Shown: one piece after another, positions 7,978 through 19,116 of the stretch | How positions within the stretch are numbered: the stretch's first letter is position 1 | Layout: each line of letters starts with the position of its first letter | DNA from: Aliivibrio fischeri ATCC 7744 = JCM 18803 = DSM 507 | GTDB taxonomy: Bacteria; Pseudomonadota; Gammaproteobacteria; Enterobacterales; Vibrionaceae | Reading direction: 5' to 3' | Assembly (NCBI RefSeq): GCF_023983475.1 | Contig: NZ_CP092712.1 | Coordinates: 2,542,001-2,606,000, forward strand | DNA length: 64,000 nucleotides | Made by a program: the position numbers and the translations under genes | The notes under the pieces: model-generated | The model's database searches: none | What the model saw: the letters and a program-made list of their open reading frames with translations, nothing else | Told to the model about the DNA's origin: nothing

Positions 7978-9045
7978 ATGCTCTCATTCTTATTGCGTTC
8001 AGCTATGATAGGTGTCGCAACAGCTGCGATACTGCTGTTTGCATTCCCTAACCTACGCTCAAGCATCACCCCTGAGCAAAATACGATAGAGCAAACCTCT
8101 CAGAACAGTAAGCAAATTTCATTTAATTATGCCGTTCGTCGAGCAGCTCCTGCTGTTGTAAATATCTATAGTCGCAAATACAACGATAATGACCGTCTAC
8201 GTTTAGATACAGAAGGCTTAGGCTCGGGCGTTATCGTTAGCGATAAAGGCTACATTATTACTAACTATCACGTTGTTGCCGATGCAGACCAAGTTATTGT
8301 TGCCCTTCAAGATGGACGTCTATTTAACTCTCAATTAATTGGTAAAGATAAACGTACTGATTTAGCTGTATTACAAATTAAAGATACCAACCTACCTGTT
8401 ATTCCATTAAACCCAAACTATCAAGCTGATATTGGTGATGTTGTGCTGGCTATTGGTAATCCATACAACCTAGGACAAACCACGACCTTTGGCATTATCT
8501 CAGCGACAGGTCGTGCCGCATTGAGTGCTGATGGTACACAAGGACTAATCCAAACCGATGCTGCCATTAACAGAGGTAATTCTGGTGGAGCTCTGGTCAA
8601 TACCAGAGGTGAGTTAGTGGGTATCAATACCGCCTCATTCCAGCAAGCCACTGAGCTAGAAACTTATGGTATTTCATTTGCAATTCCTTATGCTCTTGCG
8701 GATAAAATCATGCGTCGATTGATTGCCGATGGACAAGTAATTCGTGGCTACATTGGCATCGATGGAAGAGACATTAACCCTGCCATGGCAAGATTAATGA
8801 ATGCAGATAATATCAACGGTATTTTAGTTTTAGGTGTTTCACCAAATAGCCCAGCAGAAAAAGCAGGTATTATTACTCAAGATATAATTACCAGTATCGA
8901 TGGTAAAAGTGTGACCAATAGACAAAGTGTCATTGATATCGTAACAGAGTTAAGACCGGGTACTGAAGTGGATGTCGATGTGATTCGTAAAGGAATAACC
9001 AAAACAATTAAAGTGACAATTGAAGAAGACCCAAGTAATGAATAA
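7978..9045 (+). CDS. degS: Site-1 protease DegS of the sigma-E pathway
   Basis: DegS is an inner-membrane-anchored protease. It senses unfolded outer-membrane proteins and makes the first cut in the anti-sigma factor RseA. It has an N-terminal membrane anchor (about 5-23) without a clear cleavage site. The triad is His98 (TNYHV), Asp128 (TDLAVL) and Ser202 (GNSGG). A single PDZ domain (about 250-345) and 355 aa separate it from the two-PDZ DegQ. It converges on parC across a shared terminator. Confidence 0.94.
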   Translation: MLSFLLRSAMIGVATAAILLFAFPNLRSSITPEQNTIEQTSQNSKQISFNYAVRRAAPAVVNIYSRKYNDNDRLRLDTEGLGSGVIVSDKGYIITNYHVVADADQVIVALQDGRLFNSQLIGKDKRTDLAVLQIKDTNLPVIPLNPNYQADIGDVVLAIGNPYNLGQTTTFGIISATGRAALSADGTQGLIQTDAAINRGNSGGALVNTRGELVGINTASFQQATELETYGISFAIPYALADKIMRRLIADGQVIRGYIGIDGRDINPAMARLMNADNINGILVLGVSPNSPAEKAGIITQDIITSIDGKSVTNRQSVIDIVTELRPGTEVDVDVIRKGITKTIKVTIEEDPSNE

Positions 9046-9077
9046 AAAAATAGCGCATTAAAAAATGCGCTATTTTT
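9046..9077. terminator. Bidirectional terminator between degS and parC
   Basis: A 14-bp perfect stem (AAAAATAGCGCATT/AATGCGCTATTTTT) starts at the degS stop codon. The A/T flanks give a U run on either strand, so it can serve both convergent genes. Confidence 0.88.
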
Positions 9078-9099
9078 GTATCTAAGCAATGACTAAAGG

Positions 9100-11376
9100 T
9101 TATTCACTTTCTTCTTCAGTCGCTGTGCTCTCACCATTAATATCAATGCGAGTAACTCGTTGTAGGCCTCTTGGCAGTAAACTACCACGACGACCACGCT
9201 CCCCACGGAAGTTATCTAAATCCGTAGGTTTCAATCCTAACTTACGTTTACCTGCATACAAGGTAATGGTTGCACCTTGAGGTAATGGCAATAAGTGAGA
9301 CAAGAATTCTTCACGAGATTTTGAACGTGCTGCTGGTATATTAATGATCTTATTCCCCTTACCTTTACCTAATTGTGGTAAATCTTTAATAGGGAATAAA
9401 AGCATTCGACCTTCGTTAGTGATAGCTAAAATCTCATCACTTTCTAAATCAGACACCGCTTCAGGGTTCATTACTTGTGAGTTTTCAGGAAGAGTTAACA
9501 GAGCTTTACCGTTTTTATTTTTAGACAGTAAATCAGCACCCTTACAAACAAAACCGTAACCAGCATCAGAGCTGATTAACCATGTCTGTTCTTCTTCACC
9601 CATAACCACATGCGTAATTTGACTACCCGCAGTAATATTTAGACGACCCGTAATTGGCTCACCCTGACTTCTTGCTGAAGGCAATGTATGTGATTCAAGT
9701 GCATAGCTTCGACCATTACTGCCCATAAAGACAGCTGGCGCGTTACTCTTACCACGCGCATGCGCTAAGTATTTATCGCCTGATTTATAATTCAATGTTG
9801 TTGGGTCAACATCATGACCTTTAGCATGACGAATCCAACCTTTATCAGAAAGAACAACCGTAATCGCTTCACTTGGGATTAAGTCACGCTCTGTCATCGC
9901 TTTCGCTTCTGCACGCTCAACCAATGGAGAACGGCGATCATCACCAAACTTCTCAGCATCCGCTAAGATTTCTTTCTTAATTAATGTGTTTAAACGACGC
10001 TCTGAACCTAATAGTTTCTCAAGATAATCACGCTCTTTAGCTAATTCATCTTGTTCACCACGGATCTTAATCTCTTCCAGTTTAGCTAACTGACGAAGTT
10101 TAATTTCTAAAATCGCTTCCGCTTGTTTCTCAGATAAATCAAAGCGAGTCATTAACTCATGCTTTGGATCATCTTCAGTACGGATGATTTCAATCACTTC
10201 ATCAATATTTAAGTAAGCCGCTAAAAGACCTTCTAAAATATGTAGACGAGCCAGCACTTTATCTAAACGGTGTTGAAGACGTTTACGCACTGTTGTGCGA
10301 CGGAATTCAATCCATTCAGAAAGAATAGATACCAAACCTTTCACTTGAGGACGCTGATCCAAACCAATCATGTTTAAGTTAACACGGTAGCTTTTTTCAA
10401 GATCTGTCGAAGCAAATAAATGGTTCATTAATGGTTCCGCATCCACTCGGTTTGAGCGAGGAACAATAACGATACGTGTTGGATTCTCATGATCAGATTC
10501 ATCACGAAGATCATCTACCATAGGTAACTTCTTCGCTCGCATTTGGTTTGCGATTTGCTCTAATAATTTACTACCAGATACTTGATGTGGCAGAGCGGTA
10601 ATAACAATATCACCCTCTTCTTTATGCCATACCGCACGCATTTTAATGCTGCCTCTACCTGAACGGTAAATCTTTTTAATTTCACTTGATGGTGAAATAA
10701 TTTCAGCTTTGGTTGGATAATCTGGACCTTTTACAAAATCCATCACCTCATCTAAATCCGCTTTTGGATTTTCTAATAGGTGAACTGTTGCATTTGCGAC
10801 TTCACGTACATTGTGAGGTGGAATGTCTGTTGCCATACCAACCGCGATACCAGTAATACCGTTCAATAAAATATGAGGTAAACGTGAAGGTAATATCGTT
10901 GGCTCTTTCATTGTGCCATCGAAGTTTGGCTGCCAATCAACTGTACCTTGACCAATTTCGCCTAATAATACATCAGCAAACTTAGACAGTTTTGATTCCG
11001 TATAACGCATTGCAGCAAATGATTTAGGATCATCTGGCGCACCCCAGTTACCTTGACCATCAACTAATGGATAGCGATAAGAGAAAGGTTGAGCCATTAA
11101 CACCATGGCTTCATAACACGCAGAGTCACCGTGTGGGTGGTATTTACCTAATACATCACCAACGGTACGTGCTGATTTCTTATACTTTGCGTTTGCTGAT
11201 AAACCAAGTTCAGACATCGCGTAAATAATACGACGTTGAACTGGTTTTAAACCATCACCGATATACGGTAATGCACGGTCCATGATTACGTACATGGAGT
11301 AATTTAGATAAGCGTCTTCTGTAAACTTGCGCAGTGGCAGCTGTTCAACACCTTCTAAGGACATTTCTGTACTCAT
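9100..11376 (-). CDS. parC: DNA topoisomerase IV subunit A
   Basis: This is the DNA cleaving and rejoining subunit of topoisomerase IV, which decatenates daughter chromosomes. The catalytic tyrosine sits in [12 protein letters not shown]. The quinolone-determining region reads [10 protein letters not shown] with Ser85 and Glu89, the wild-type residues at positions known for resistance changes. A winged-helix/tower domain and a C-terminal beta-pinwheel fill the 758 aa. It begins 2 bases after parE, so the two subunits are made from one message. Confidence 0.97.
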   Translation of the reverse strand: MSTEMSLEGVEQLPLRKFTEDAYLNYSMYVIMDRALPYIGDGLKPVQRRIIYAMSELGLSANAKYKKSARTVGDVLGKYHPHGDSACYEAMVLMAQPFSYRYPLVDGQGNWGAPDDPKSFAAMRYTESKLSKFADVLLGEIGQGTVDWQPNFDGTMKEPTILPSRLPHILLNGITGIAVGMATDIPPHNVREVANATVHLLENPKADLDEVMDFVKGPDYPTKAEIISPSSEIKKIYRSGRGSIKMRAVWHKEEGDIVITALPHQVSGSKLLEQIANQMRAKKLPMVDDLRDESDHENPTRIVIVPRSNRVDAEPLMNHLFASTDLEKSYRVNLNMIGLDQRPQVKGLVSILSEWIEFRRTTVRKRLQHRLDKVLARLHILEGLLAAYLNIDEVIEIIRTEDDPKHELMTRFDLSEKQAEAILEIKLRQLAKLEEIKIRGEQDELAKERDYLEKLLGSERRLNTLIKKEILADAEKFGDDRRSPLVERAEAKAMTERDLIPSEAITVVLSDKGWIRHAKGHDVDPTTLNYKSGDKYLAHARGKSNAPAVFMGSNGRSYALESHTLPSARSQGEPITGRLNITAGSQITHVVMGEEEQTWLISSDAGYGFVCKGADLLSKNKNGKALLTLPENSQVMNPEAVSDLESDEILAITNEGRMLLFPIKDLPQLGKGKGNKIINIPAARSKSREEFLSHLLPLPQGATITLYAGKRKLGLKPTDLDNFRGERGRRGSLLPRGLQRVTRIDINGESTATEEESE

Positions 11377-11378
11377 TT

Positions 11379-13259
11379 TTATACCTCTGCCTGATCGCCG
11401 TTAGATTGTAGCCAAGCACGACGATCGTCTGCACGTTTCTTACCTAAAAGCATATCCATCATTTCATCAGTTTGTTCATCATCATCGATCGTTAACTGAA
11501 CAAGACGTCGTGTATTTGGATCCATCGTCGTTTCACGCAATTGAAGTGGGTTCATCTCACCCAATCCTTTAAATCGCTGTACATTAATTTTTGCGCGCTT
11601 ATTGCTTAGACGATCTAATACGCCTTCTTTTTCTTCTTCATCAAGTGCGTAGAACACCTCTTTACCGCAATCAATACGATACAAAGGAGGCATGGCAACA
11701 TAAACGTGGCCAGCTTGAACTAATGCTTTGAAGTGTTTTAGATAAAGTGCACATAACAGGGTTGCGATATGAAGACCGTCGGAGTCAGCATCGGCAAGGA
11801 TACATACTTTACCGTAACGCAAACCAGATAAGTCATCAGAGTCGGGGTCAATACCCAAAGCAACAGAAATATCATGTACTTCTTGAGATGCTAATACTTG
11901 GTCAGCTGATACTTCCCATGTATTCAAAATTTTACCACGCAGTGGCATAACCGCTTGGAACTCACGATCACGAGCTTGTTTAGCAGAACCACCCGCCGAG
12001 TCCCCTTCCACTAAGAACAATTCGGTACGAGCTAAATCTTGAACAGAACAATCGGTCAACTTACCCGGAAGAGCTGGACCTGAAGCGATTTTCTTACGAA
12101 CCACTTTTTTAGCAGCACGCATACGACGGTGCGCGTTCGCAATACATGCTTCAGCAAGTTGTTCTGCGATTTGTGGCTTCTCATTCAACCATAAGCTAAA
12201 TGCGTCTTTTACCACACCAGAAACAAACGCCGCACACTGACGTGAAGATAAACGCTCTTTAGTTTGACCTGCAAATTGTGGGTCTTGCATTTTCACCGAT
12301 AATACGTAGGCACAACGGTCCCAAATATCATCAGCAGTTAACTTAACGCCACGAGGAACAAGGTTACGGAACTCACAGAACTCACGCATTGCATCAAGAA
12401 GACCTTGGCGCATGCCATTTACGTGCGTACCACCTTGTGCTGTAGGAATAAGGTTTACATAACTTTCAGCAACTAGCTCACCGCCTTCTGGTAGCCAAGT
12501 TACCGCCCAATCTGCCGCTTCACCAGTGCCAGAAAAAGCACCAGTAAATGGAATTTCTGGTAATAATGTAAAACCAGTTACACCTTCAAGAAGATAATCT
12601 TTAAGACCGTCTTCATAACACCAGTTGTGTTCTTTATCGTTAACTTTATCTTTAAAAACAATTTCTAAGCCAGGACAAAGTACTGCTTTAGCTTTTAAAT
12701 TATTGATAAGGCGAGTAACAGAGAATTTTGCGGAATCAAAATAGCTCGCATCAGGCCAGAAATGAACACTGGTACCACGGTTACGACGACCACAAGTGCC
12801 CGTTACGGTTAAATCTGATACTTTATCACCGTGTTCAAATGCAATTTCATACACTTGGCCATCACGACGAACCGTTACTTCAACTCGTTTTGACAAGGCA
12901 TTTACTACAGAGATACCAACCCCGTGTAAGCCACCTGAGAATTCGTAGTTTTTACCTGAGAATTTACCACCAGCATGTAACTTACACAAAATAAGTTCAA
13001 CGCCAGATACTTTTTCTACTGGATGGATATCAACAGGCATACCACGCCCATCATCAATAACTTCAAGTGATTGATCGGCATGTAAAATTACTTCAACTTT
13101 TTTCGCGTGTCCGGCTAGGGCTTCATCGACACTGTTATCAATAACTTCTTGGCCCAAATGGTTTGGACGGACAGTGTCGGTATACATACCAGGACGGCGA
13201 CGAACGGGCTCAAGGCCATTTAGAACCTCAATGGCTCCTGCATTATATTGTTCAGTCAT
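11379..13259 (-). CDS. parE: DNA topoisomerase IV subunit B
   Basis: This is the ATPase subunit of topoisomerase IV. The GHKL ATP-binding domain is at the N-terminus ([10 protein letters not shown] near 40-50, then DDGRGMP and [14 protein letters not shown]). The TOPRIM metal site is visible as [14 protein letters not shown] (about 415-430), with DADSDG later. Its 626 residues are normal. It lies downstream of yqiA with a 143-base gap that could hold its own promoter. The nudF-yqiB-cpdA-yqiA-parE order matches other gammaproteobacteria. Confidence 0.97.
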   Translation of the reverse strand: MTEQYNAGAIEVLNGLEPVRRRPGMYTDTVRPNHLGQEVIDNSVDEALAGHAKKVEVILHADQSLEVIDDGRGMPVDIHPVEKVSGVELILCKLHAGGKFSGKNYEFSGGLHGVGISVVNALSKRVEVTVRRDGQVYEIAFEHGDKVSDLTVTGTCGRRNRGTSVHFWPDASYFDSAKFSVTRLINNLKAKAVLCPGLEIVFKDKVNDKEHNWCYEDGLKDYLLEGVTGFTLLPEIPFTGAFSGTGEAADWAVTWLPEGGELVAESYVNLIPTAQGGTHVNGMRQGLLDAMREFCEFRNLVPRGVKLTADDIWDRCAYVLSVKMQDPQFAGQTKERLSSRQCAAFVSGVVKDAFSLWLNEKPQIAEQLAEACIANAHRRMRAAKKVVRKKIASGPALPGKLTDCSVQDLARTELFLVEGDSAGGSAKQARDREFQAVMPLRGKILNTWEVSADQVLASQEVHDISVALGIDPDSDDLSGLRYGKVCILADADSDGLHIATLLCALYLKHFKALVQAGHVYVAMPPLYRIDCGKEVFYALDEEEKEGVLDRLSNKRAKINVQRFKGLGEMNPLQLRETTMDPNTRRLVQLTIDDDEQTDEMMDMLLGKKRADDRRAWLQSNGDQAEV

Positions 13260-13402
13260 ATCTCGGAAGGCTTCTTAAAATTTGTCACATAGTCTGAAAG
13301 GGAGAAGGGAAAGTCAAGCAAACGCCCCTATTCCACTCTAAATATGTGGCTTTGTATTAAAGATTGTATAGATACTGTGTCTCTTGCGTAGAGAAACAGT
13401 AA

Positions 13403-13987
13403 CTATAAATTTAGAAATTGAATAATTTGTTCAGGATAACGCTCAAAGTTAACAAAACTATGATCGCCGCCTTTTTCTATTGTTTGTTTACAAGCTGAAT
13501 ACTTATCTACAGCTTGTCGGTAATCGAGGACTTCATCGCCTTCTTGTTGCAATAACCATAAGTCATCAACAGAATGTAACGTTTCTACTTGCAATGCTAA
13601 CAGCTCTTCCATGTGCTTCTCTTCAAGAAAGTATTCTTCTTGAGTATATGGATTTACTTGCTTTCCAAGGTAATCGGCGAGTAACTCATAAGGCTTAACT
13701 GCAGGGTTAACTAAAGCCGCTTTAAAACCATATTGATGATTTAACCAAGTAGATAAGTACCCACCAAGAGAACTACCGACCAAACCAATCTGATGTGTGT
13801 CTTTATATTTTTCAACAAGTTGAACTAAAAACTCTGCCGCTTGTGAAGGATAAGAAGGTAAACGAGGCACGATAACCTTGATATCTGGCCGGTGTACTTT
13901 GCAATACTCAGCCATGACTTGCGCCTTATGAGATAAAGGAGAGCTGTTAAAACCGTGGATATACAAAAGCAAACTTGGTTTATGCAT
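13403..13987 (-). CDS. yqiA: Alpha/beta-hydrolase esterase YqiA
   Basis: This is a small esterase of the UPF0227/YqiA family. E. coli YqiA hydrolyses short acyl esters, and its physiological substrate is unknown. The N-terminal strand-turn LLYIHGFNSSP and the nucleophile elbow GSSLGGYLS (about 72-80) mark an alpha/beta-hydrolase. A late GDHSFVNF supplies the likely catalytic His. Its 194 aa are family-typical. The ATG overlaps the cpdA stop (TAATG), indicating coupled translation. Confidence 0.88.
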   Translation of the reverse strand: MHKPSLLLYIHGFNSSPLSHKAQVMAEYCKVHRPDIKVIVPRLPSYPSQAAEFLVQLVEKYKDTHQIGLVGSSLGGYLSTWLNHQYGFKAALVNPAVKPYELLADYLGKQVNPYTQEEYFLEEKHMEELLALQVETLHSVDDLWLLQQEGDEVLDYRQAVDKYSACKQTIEKGGDHSFVNFERYPEQIIQFLNL

Positions 13988-14811
13988 TAGTAGCCCCCTG
14001 CCTCACTATCCGCTGAAAAGTCACAATCTTTAAGTCGATATACCTGCGTTTCAATATCACCATTTGGTAATAAATCTAACGTTCTCCAACCTGGAGCTTG
14101 AGAGTCCAAAGCAAAATCATCCGAATCAGGTAGGAATTGAACACAAGTGGATGGCGTTGCTAATAAACGAACACCATTAACGATACGATCTAACTCTTGG
14201 TGAATATGTCCGCAAACTATCCCATTCACATTGCGATGTTTTGCTAAAACAGACCAAAATTGATCACTTTCTTTAAGTTGGTGTTGGTCTAACCAAGCGC
14301 TTCCAGCGGGCAATGGATGGTGATGCAATAATACCAACGAATGACGTTGAGGATGTTGAGATAATGCGTTATCTAATAATGTTAGTTGCTCATCAGATAA
14401 TGCACCATGAGGAACACCTACAACTTGACTATCCAGAATAATCACTTGCCAATGCTGACCAATAAGTAAGTGTTCACACGCACTAATTTGAGGAGAAGGC
14501 AAAACACCGCCCATACTTGGCTTATAGTCATGATTACCAGGAAGCCAGAAACAAGGCTTTTTTAGAGGTGTTATTCCTTTAACGAAGTGCTGATAAGATT
14601 CAACGGTATGATCTTGAGAAATATCACCCGTAGCAAGAATGGCATCAAAATCAGGAGTTCGCTGTAATACTTGTTCTACAACACTTTGAAAGCTTTTTCG
14701 TGTAGGTACGCCAAGTAATGCGCCATCTTCTGGCGCAAACAAGTGGGTATCTGTTATCTGTAACAAGCGAATCGAATCGCTTTCTTCATTAAGTAATGTT
14801 TCAGAGAGCAA
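13987..14811 (-). CDS. cpdA: 3',5'-cyclic AMP phosphodiesterase CpdA
   Basis: CpdA hydrolyses cAMP to AMP and so lowers CRP activity. The metallophosphoesterase metal-site motifs appear in order: QITDTHLF, ATGDISQD, PGNHDY, LLHHHPLP and CGHIH. The reading frame has no ATG before the conserved domain. The likely start is TTG at 14811 or a nearby ATT, with AAGG upstream. The first 15 residues are poorly conserved, so the exact start is open. It sits between yqiB and yqiA in the nudF-parE cluster. Confidence 0.9.
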   Translation of the reverse strand: MLSETLLNEESDSIRLLQITDTHLFAPEDGALLGVPTRKSFQSVVEQVLQRTPDFDAILATGDISQDHTVESYQHFVKGITPLKKPCFWLPGNHDYKPSMGGVLPSPQISACEHLLIGQHWQVIILDSQVVGVPHGALSDEQLTLLDNALSQHPQRHSLVLLHHHPLPAGSAWLDQHQLKESDQFWSVLAKHRNVNGIVCGHIHQELDRIVNGVRLLATPSTCVQFLPDSDDFALDSQAPGWRTLDLLPNGDIETQVYRLKDCDFSADSEAGGY

Positions 14812-14826
14812 AATAGCTACAACCTT

Positions 14827-15258
14827 TTAATTCTTTTCTAAAAAAATGGGTTCTTGGCTTATCCCATTTTTTAAACAAAACGTCAGCCAGTCACTTAGGA
14901 ACTGGTTTAATTGATGCTTTTCATCTTTCTGAAGCATCTTTCCATTTGGATAATCATATTTTGCTTTGATATAAGCAAGTTGCTGACTTGCACATACCTC
15001 AGCAACTCTCGCATCATGATAAAGTCGAACCGTTAATTTCGGAAGTGGATATATCGGTTGTTCATCAATCTGATAAACCTCAACCAATGTGGTATAAACA
15101 GTGACTTCCAAGACTTTTATCTGATACTGCTGCTGGCACACTTGATAGCTTACTAATGCACCTATATTTTCTTTCTTTGGTAAAAGAGACACTAATTTAG
15201 CGTAATTAGTTTCATATACTCTCATCAAGCTCGCTAAATCTACATGGTATTTACGCAT
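14827..15258 (-). CDS. yqiB: DUF1249 protein YqiB
   Basis: This is a conserved protein of unknown function that regularly travels with nudF and cpdA. I place the start at 15258 (MRKYHVDLASLMRVYETNY, 143 aa), because this is the family N-terminus and it lies one base after the nudF stop. Longer in-frame starts would overlap nudF. The protein is soluble with no signal peptide or membrane segment. The segment YHDARVAEVCA is typical of the family. Close packing suggests translation follows that of nudF. Confidence 0.83.
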   Translation of the reverse strand: MRKYHVDLASLMRVYETNYAKLVSLLPKKENIGALVSYQVCQQQYQIKVLEVTVYTTLVEVYQIDEQPIYPLPKLTVRLYHDARVAEVCASQQLAYIKAKYDYPNGKMLQKDEKHQLNQFLSDWLTFCLKNGISQEPIFLEKN

Positions 15259-15259
15259 G

Positions 15260-15898
15260 TTATTGCGCATTCCACTGTGATCGCAAACGCGAAACATTTA
15301 ATTCTAACCATTGAAGAGCAATAATTGAGGCTGCATTCTCAATTATGCCACGATTAACAAGGGCATACGCCTCTTCACGAGAAACAACATGTACTTGAAT
15401 ATCTTCGTTTTCATCTTCTAAACCGTGGATACCTTCGGCTTTAGAAGCATCAACACACCCAACAAAAACATCGATTCTCTCAGTACAGCCACCCGAAGAT
15501 GGATAAAAATGCGATATTTTTTCTAAATGTGCAACGGTTATACCAGCTTCTTCATTGGCTTCACGAACGGCCACTTGTTCTGCCGATTCATCTTTATCGA
15601 TCATGCCTGCAACAATTTCATATTGCCAAGGAGCACTTGATTCTAATGCTCCCACTCGGATCTGTTCAATTAACACAACCTGATCCGTTTTAGGATCATA
15701 AGGTAATAATGCAACCGCATGACCTCGCTCAAAAAGCTCTCGTTCAATGACTTCACTCCAACCGCCGCTAAACAATTGGTGACGAAAAGCAACTTTTGTC
15801 ATTTTAAAGAAACCATTAAACAAAGGCTCTTTCGATATTATTTCAACATCTTTAGAATCAAACTGATTCACTGAATTTATATTTAATGATGAAACCAT
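15260..15898 (-). CDS. nudF: ADP-ribose pyrophosphatase (Nudix)
   Basis: NudF hydrolyses ADP-ribose to AMP and ribose-5-phosphate. The Nudix box spans residues 98-120, with the core REANEEAGI and the preceding GMIDKDE. The 212-residue length and the downstream neighbours yqiB and cpdA fit NudF. The ATG follows GAGAGGAATCG, a good ribosome site. It is the first gene of the minus-strand cluster ending in parC and is divergent from tolC across 232 bases. Confidence 0.93.
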   Translation of the reverse strand: MVSSLNINSVNQFDSKDVEIISKEPLFNGFFKMTKVAFRHQLFSGGWSEVIERELFERGHAVALLPYDPKTDQVVLIEQIRVGALESSAPWQYEIVAGMIDKDESAEQVAVREANEEAGITVAHLEKISHFYPSSGGCTERIDVFVGCVDASKAEGIHGLEDENEDIQVHVVSREEAYALVNRGIIENAASIIALQWLELNVSRLRSQWNAQ

Positions 15899-16130
15899 CG
15901 ATTCCTCTCAATATCTCGCATTGTTTTATCACTCATTTTTACGAGCAACAATTCATTAACTCAACTTTTTTGATAATGCTTACATTTTTTTTATAAGCTT
16001 TCCATTATATTTGTTTGAAGTAATGCTTATAAAACGTAAAAAAACGTAATCTTTAGAGCCAGAGGGTGTCTAGATAAGGTACACTCTATGAACTATATTA
16101 TATAAAACAATTTTTGCAGGACAAACCACC

Positions 16131-17456
16131 ATGAGAAAACTGCTTCCACTCTTTATTGGAATGGCACTAGGTAGTTTCAGCTCTTTAGCTGCTGCCGATG
16201 ATCTAGCACAAGTCTATAACCAAGCTAAAGAAAATGACCCTCAGCTATTAAGAGCTGCTGCTACGAAAGATGCAGCGTTTGAAGCGGTAAACTCTTCGCA
16301 AAGTTCATTGTTACCTCAAATCGATTTAACTGCTGGTTACAACATTTTACGTAGTGATGAAGATCGTCGCGATAATGATCGCCTTACTGCAGGTATCAAT
16401 CTTTCTCAAGAGCTATACCAACAATCTAGCTGGGTTAGCCTAGACATAGCTGAGAAAAGCGCTCGCCAAGCAGATTCAGCCTATGCCGCAGAACAACAAG
16501 GTGTCATTCTACGTGTCGCACAAGCTTACTTTGATGTATTGCGTGCCAACGATAACCTAGAATTTGTACGAGCAGAGAAAGCAGCCGTTGCTCGTCAACT
16601 TGAACAAACTAAACAACGCTTTGATGTTGGTCTATCAGCAATTACCGACGTACATGATGCACAAGCTCAATACGATAGCGTATTAGCAAATGAAGTATTA
16701 ACAGAAAACCAATTGGTAAATAGCTACGAAGATTTACGAGTAATTACAGGCCAAGGCCATACTCACCTAAGCGTACTTGATACTAAACGCTTTTCAGCAA
16801 GCCCATCTGAGCAAACATCTGATAGCTTAATTGAAGAAGCACAAGAGAAAAACTTAAGCTTATTAGCCGCTCGTATCAGCGCTGATGTAGCAAAAGATAA
16901 TATCTCTCTAGCAAGTTCAGGTCATATGCCATCTCTAACTTTTGATGCTGGCTATAATTACACTGACCAAAGTAACTCTGGCATCTCTGCAAATGATGGA
17001 AGCTACGGCGATATCAATGCGGGCATTAACCTATATATTCCACTGTACACTGGTGGTAATACAAGCTCACTAACAAGCCAAGCTGAATTCCAATATGTAG
17101 CAGCAAGCCAAGAGCTAGAAGCAACGTACCGTGATGTAACTAAAAACGTACGTGCATTTAATAACAACATCAATGCGTCAATTGGTGCTTTAAAAGCATA
17201 TGAACAAACAGTTATCTCTGCACAATCAGCATTAGAAGCAACAGAGGCTGGTTTTGATGTAGGAACTCGTACTATTGTTGATGTATTAGACTCTACTCGT
17301 CGTTTGTATGATGCCAACCGTAACTTAGCAAACGCTCGTTATGATTACATCATTAGCGTACTTCAGCTAAAACAAGCAGTTGGTACACTAAGCGAACAAG
17401 ATATTATGGATATCAACATGGGTTTAAAAGCGAATAAGACGACGCAAACCAAATAA
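16131..17456 (+). CDS. tolC: Outer-membrane efflux channel TolC
   Basis: This is the outer-membrane exit duct for drug efflux pumps and type I secretion. A signal peptide (about 1-22, ending SLAAA) is followed by two repeated halves, each with long alpha-helical stretches and short beta segments. The repeats GYNILRSDEDRR and GYNYTDQSNSG mark the two barrel halves. The short 441-residue form lacks the extended C-terminal tail of some TolC proteins. It faces nudF, the usual arrangement in this group. Confidence 0.94.
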   Translation: MRKLLPLFIGMALGSFSSLAAADDLAQVYNQAKENDPQLLRAAATKDAAFEAVNSSQSSLLPQIDLTAGYNILRSDEDRRDNDRLTAGINLSQELYQQSSWVSLDIAEKSARQADSAYAAEQQGVILRVAQAYFDVLRANDNLEFVRAEKAAVARQLEQTKQRFDVGLSAITDVHDAQAQYDSVLANEVLTENQLVNSYEDLRVITGQGHTHLSVLDTKRFSASPSEQTSDSLIEEAQEKNLSLLAARISADVAKDNISLASSGHMPSLTFDAGYNYTDQSNSGISANDGSYGDINAGINLYIPLYTGGNTSSLTSQAEFQYVAASQELEATYRDVTKNVRAFNNNINASIGALKAYEQTVISAQSALEATEAGFDVGTRTIVDVLDSTRRLYDANRNLANARYDYIISVLQLKQAVGTLSEQDIMDINMGLKANKTTQTK

Positions 17457-17501
17457 GTTGATACCAATTATGTAATTACTACATAATTAGCACACAAACA
17501 A

Positions 17502-17530
17502 AAAAGCCACATTACTATAATGTGGCTTTT
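17502..17530. terminator. Bidirectional terminator between tolC and hldE
   Basis: A 13-bp perfect stem (AAAAGCCACATTA/TAATGTGGCTTTT) with a 3-base loop has A/T tracts on both sides. It can stop both convergent transcripts. Confidence 0.85.
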
Positions 17531-17550
17531 CTTTTATCCGTTGCCGCTAT

Positions 17551-18981
17551 TTAACCGCGACCGCCTTTAATTGCTTCAATAATACCCGTTGTTGAACAGC
17601 CATCTTCAAAGTTTAATACTTTCACTTCACCACCTGCAGCAATCACTTCAGCACCACCAGCGATCTCTTCAATCGCGTAGTCGCCACCTTTAACCAATAG
17701 CGATGGTAATACTTGTGAGATCAATCGTTGTGGTGTGTCTTCAGAGAAAGGAACAACCCAATCAACTGCACCTAAACCAGCCAATACCGCCATGCGACGA
17801 TCCGTTGGGTTAATAGGACGACCAGGACCTTTTAATCGTTGTACTGATTCATTAGTGTTTACAGCAACAATCAAACGGTCACCCAGTTCAGCAGCATGAT
17901 TTAAATAAGAAACATGACCTGCATGTAAAATATCAAAACAACCATTTGTCATGACGACTTTCTCGCCACGAGCACGCGCTTGTTTTACAGCACTGATCAA
18001 TTGTTCTTCACCGATAATACCAAAGCCAGAATCTTGGCTACCATGAATCGCTTCTGCAAGTTCAATGGTTGATAGCGTAGAAGTACCCAATTTACCAACA
18101 ACAACACCCGCAGCGGCGTTTGCTAATGCGCACGCTTCATCTAGCGGTTTACCTGTTGATACTGATGCAGCCAATACTGAAATAACCGTATCACCAGCAC
18201 CGGTCACATCAAATACTTCTCGTGCTTGAGTAGGTAAATGCAATGGTTCCATATTACGGCGTAGTAATGTCATACCATGTTCACTACGAGTAACAAGTAA
18301 TGCTTCAAAATCAAACTCTTCGATAATCTGTTGGCCTTTTGCTACTAGATCATCTTCATCTTTAACTTTGCCAACGACCGTTTCAAATTCAAGCATATTA
18401 GGCGTTAATAACGTTGCACCACGGTAACGCTCAAAGTCTGCGCCTTTTGGATCAATAAACACAGGTACATTGACTTTACGTGCTTCTTGAATCATCAACT
18501 GAACGTGCTCTAAAGCGCCTTTCGCATAATCAGAAAGAACAACTGCTTTTACGCTTGATAGTGCTTGTTGCATACGACTAATAATTGGTTCTGCCGCAAC
18601 ATCATGGAAGCTATCTTCAAAATCCAAACGAATAAGTTGCTGGCCGCGACTCATCACTCGTAATTTAGTAATAGTTGGAAATTCAGGAAGAGCTACAAAG
18701 TCACAATGTACTTTTAATGACTCTAATGTTGTTGTTAACGCTTGCGCTGGCTCATCTTCACCAACCAATCCAACTAAGTGCGCATCACCACCTAATGCGG
18801 CAATATTCATTGCTACGTTTGCTGCACCACCTGGACGTTCTTCAATTTTTTCAACTTTAACAACAGGTACTGGTGCTTCTGGTGAAATACGACTCGTAGG
18901 GCCACCCCAGTAACGGTCAAGCATCACATCACCAACAATCAATACGCTTGATTGATCATAATTTGGAAGTGTCGGTTTCAT
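17551..18981 (-). CDS. hldE: Bifunctional heptose kinase/adenylyltransferase HldE
   Basis: HldE makes ADP-heptose precursors for the lipopolysaccharide inner core. The N-terminal PfkB-type kinase domain has [15 protein letters not shown] and the catalytic GAGDT. The C-terminal nucleotidyltransferase domain has the [15 protein letters not shown] (HxGH) motif near 350. I choose the ATG at 18981 ([11 protein letters not shown], 476 aa), which has GGAG 7 bases upstream, over an in-frame TTG 15 bases earlier. It is downstream of glnE on the same strand, as in E. coli. Confidence 0.96.
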   Translation of the reverse strand: MKPTLPNYDQSSVLIVGDVMLDRYWGGPTSRISPEAPVPVVKVEKIEERPGGAANVAMNIAALGGDAHLVGLVGEDEPAQALTTTLESLKVHCDFVALPEFPTITKLRVMSRGQQLIRLDFEDSFHDVAAEPIISRMQQALSSVKAVVLSDYAKGALEHVQLMIQEARKVNVPVFIDPKGADFERYRGATLLTPNMLEFETVVGKVKDEDDLVAKGQQIIEEFDFEALLVTRSEHGMTLLRRNMEPLHLPTQAREVFDVTGAGDTVISVLAASVSTGKPLDEACALANAAAGVVVGKLGTSTLSTIELAEAIHGSQDSGFGIIGEEQLISAVKQARARGEKVVMTNGCFDILHAGHVSYLNHAAELGDRLIVAVNTNESVQRLKGPGRPINPTDRRMAVLAGLGAVDWVVPFSEDTPQRLISQVLPSLLVKGGDYAIEEIAGGAEVIAAGGEVKVLNFEDGCSTTGIIEAIKGGRG

Positions 18982-19116
18982 TATTTTCTCCGGCAATAAA
19001 TAGCAAACTATCCACCATTATTGGTTCGAACTATTTATAAAAAATCTACTGTTACAAATGGTAGCATTTACGCAAGTTCTACGCCAACTTAGTCGTTTTA
19101 AACCTAACGTTAACTA

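Noticed and set aside
9100-11376. Quinolone-resistance change in ParC
   Set aside because: The relevant positions are the susceptible residues Ser85 and Glu89.
17003-17317. 104-codon minus-strand frame inside tolC
   Set aside because: It lies antisense to TolC and lacks any gene signals; codon bias of the sense strand explains it.
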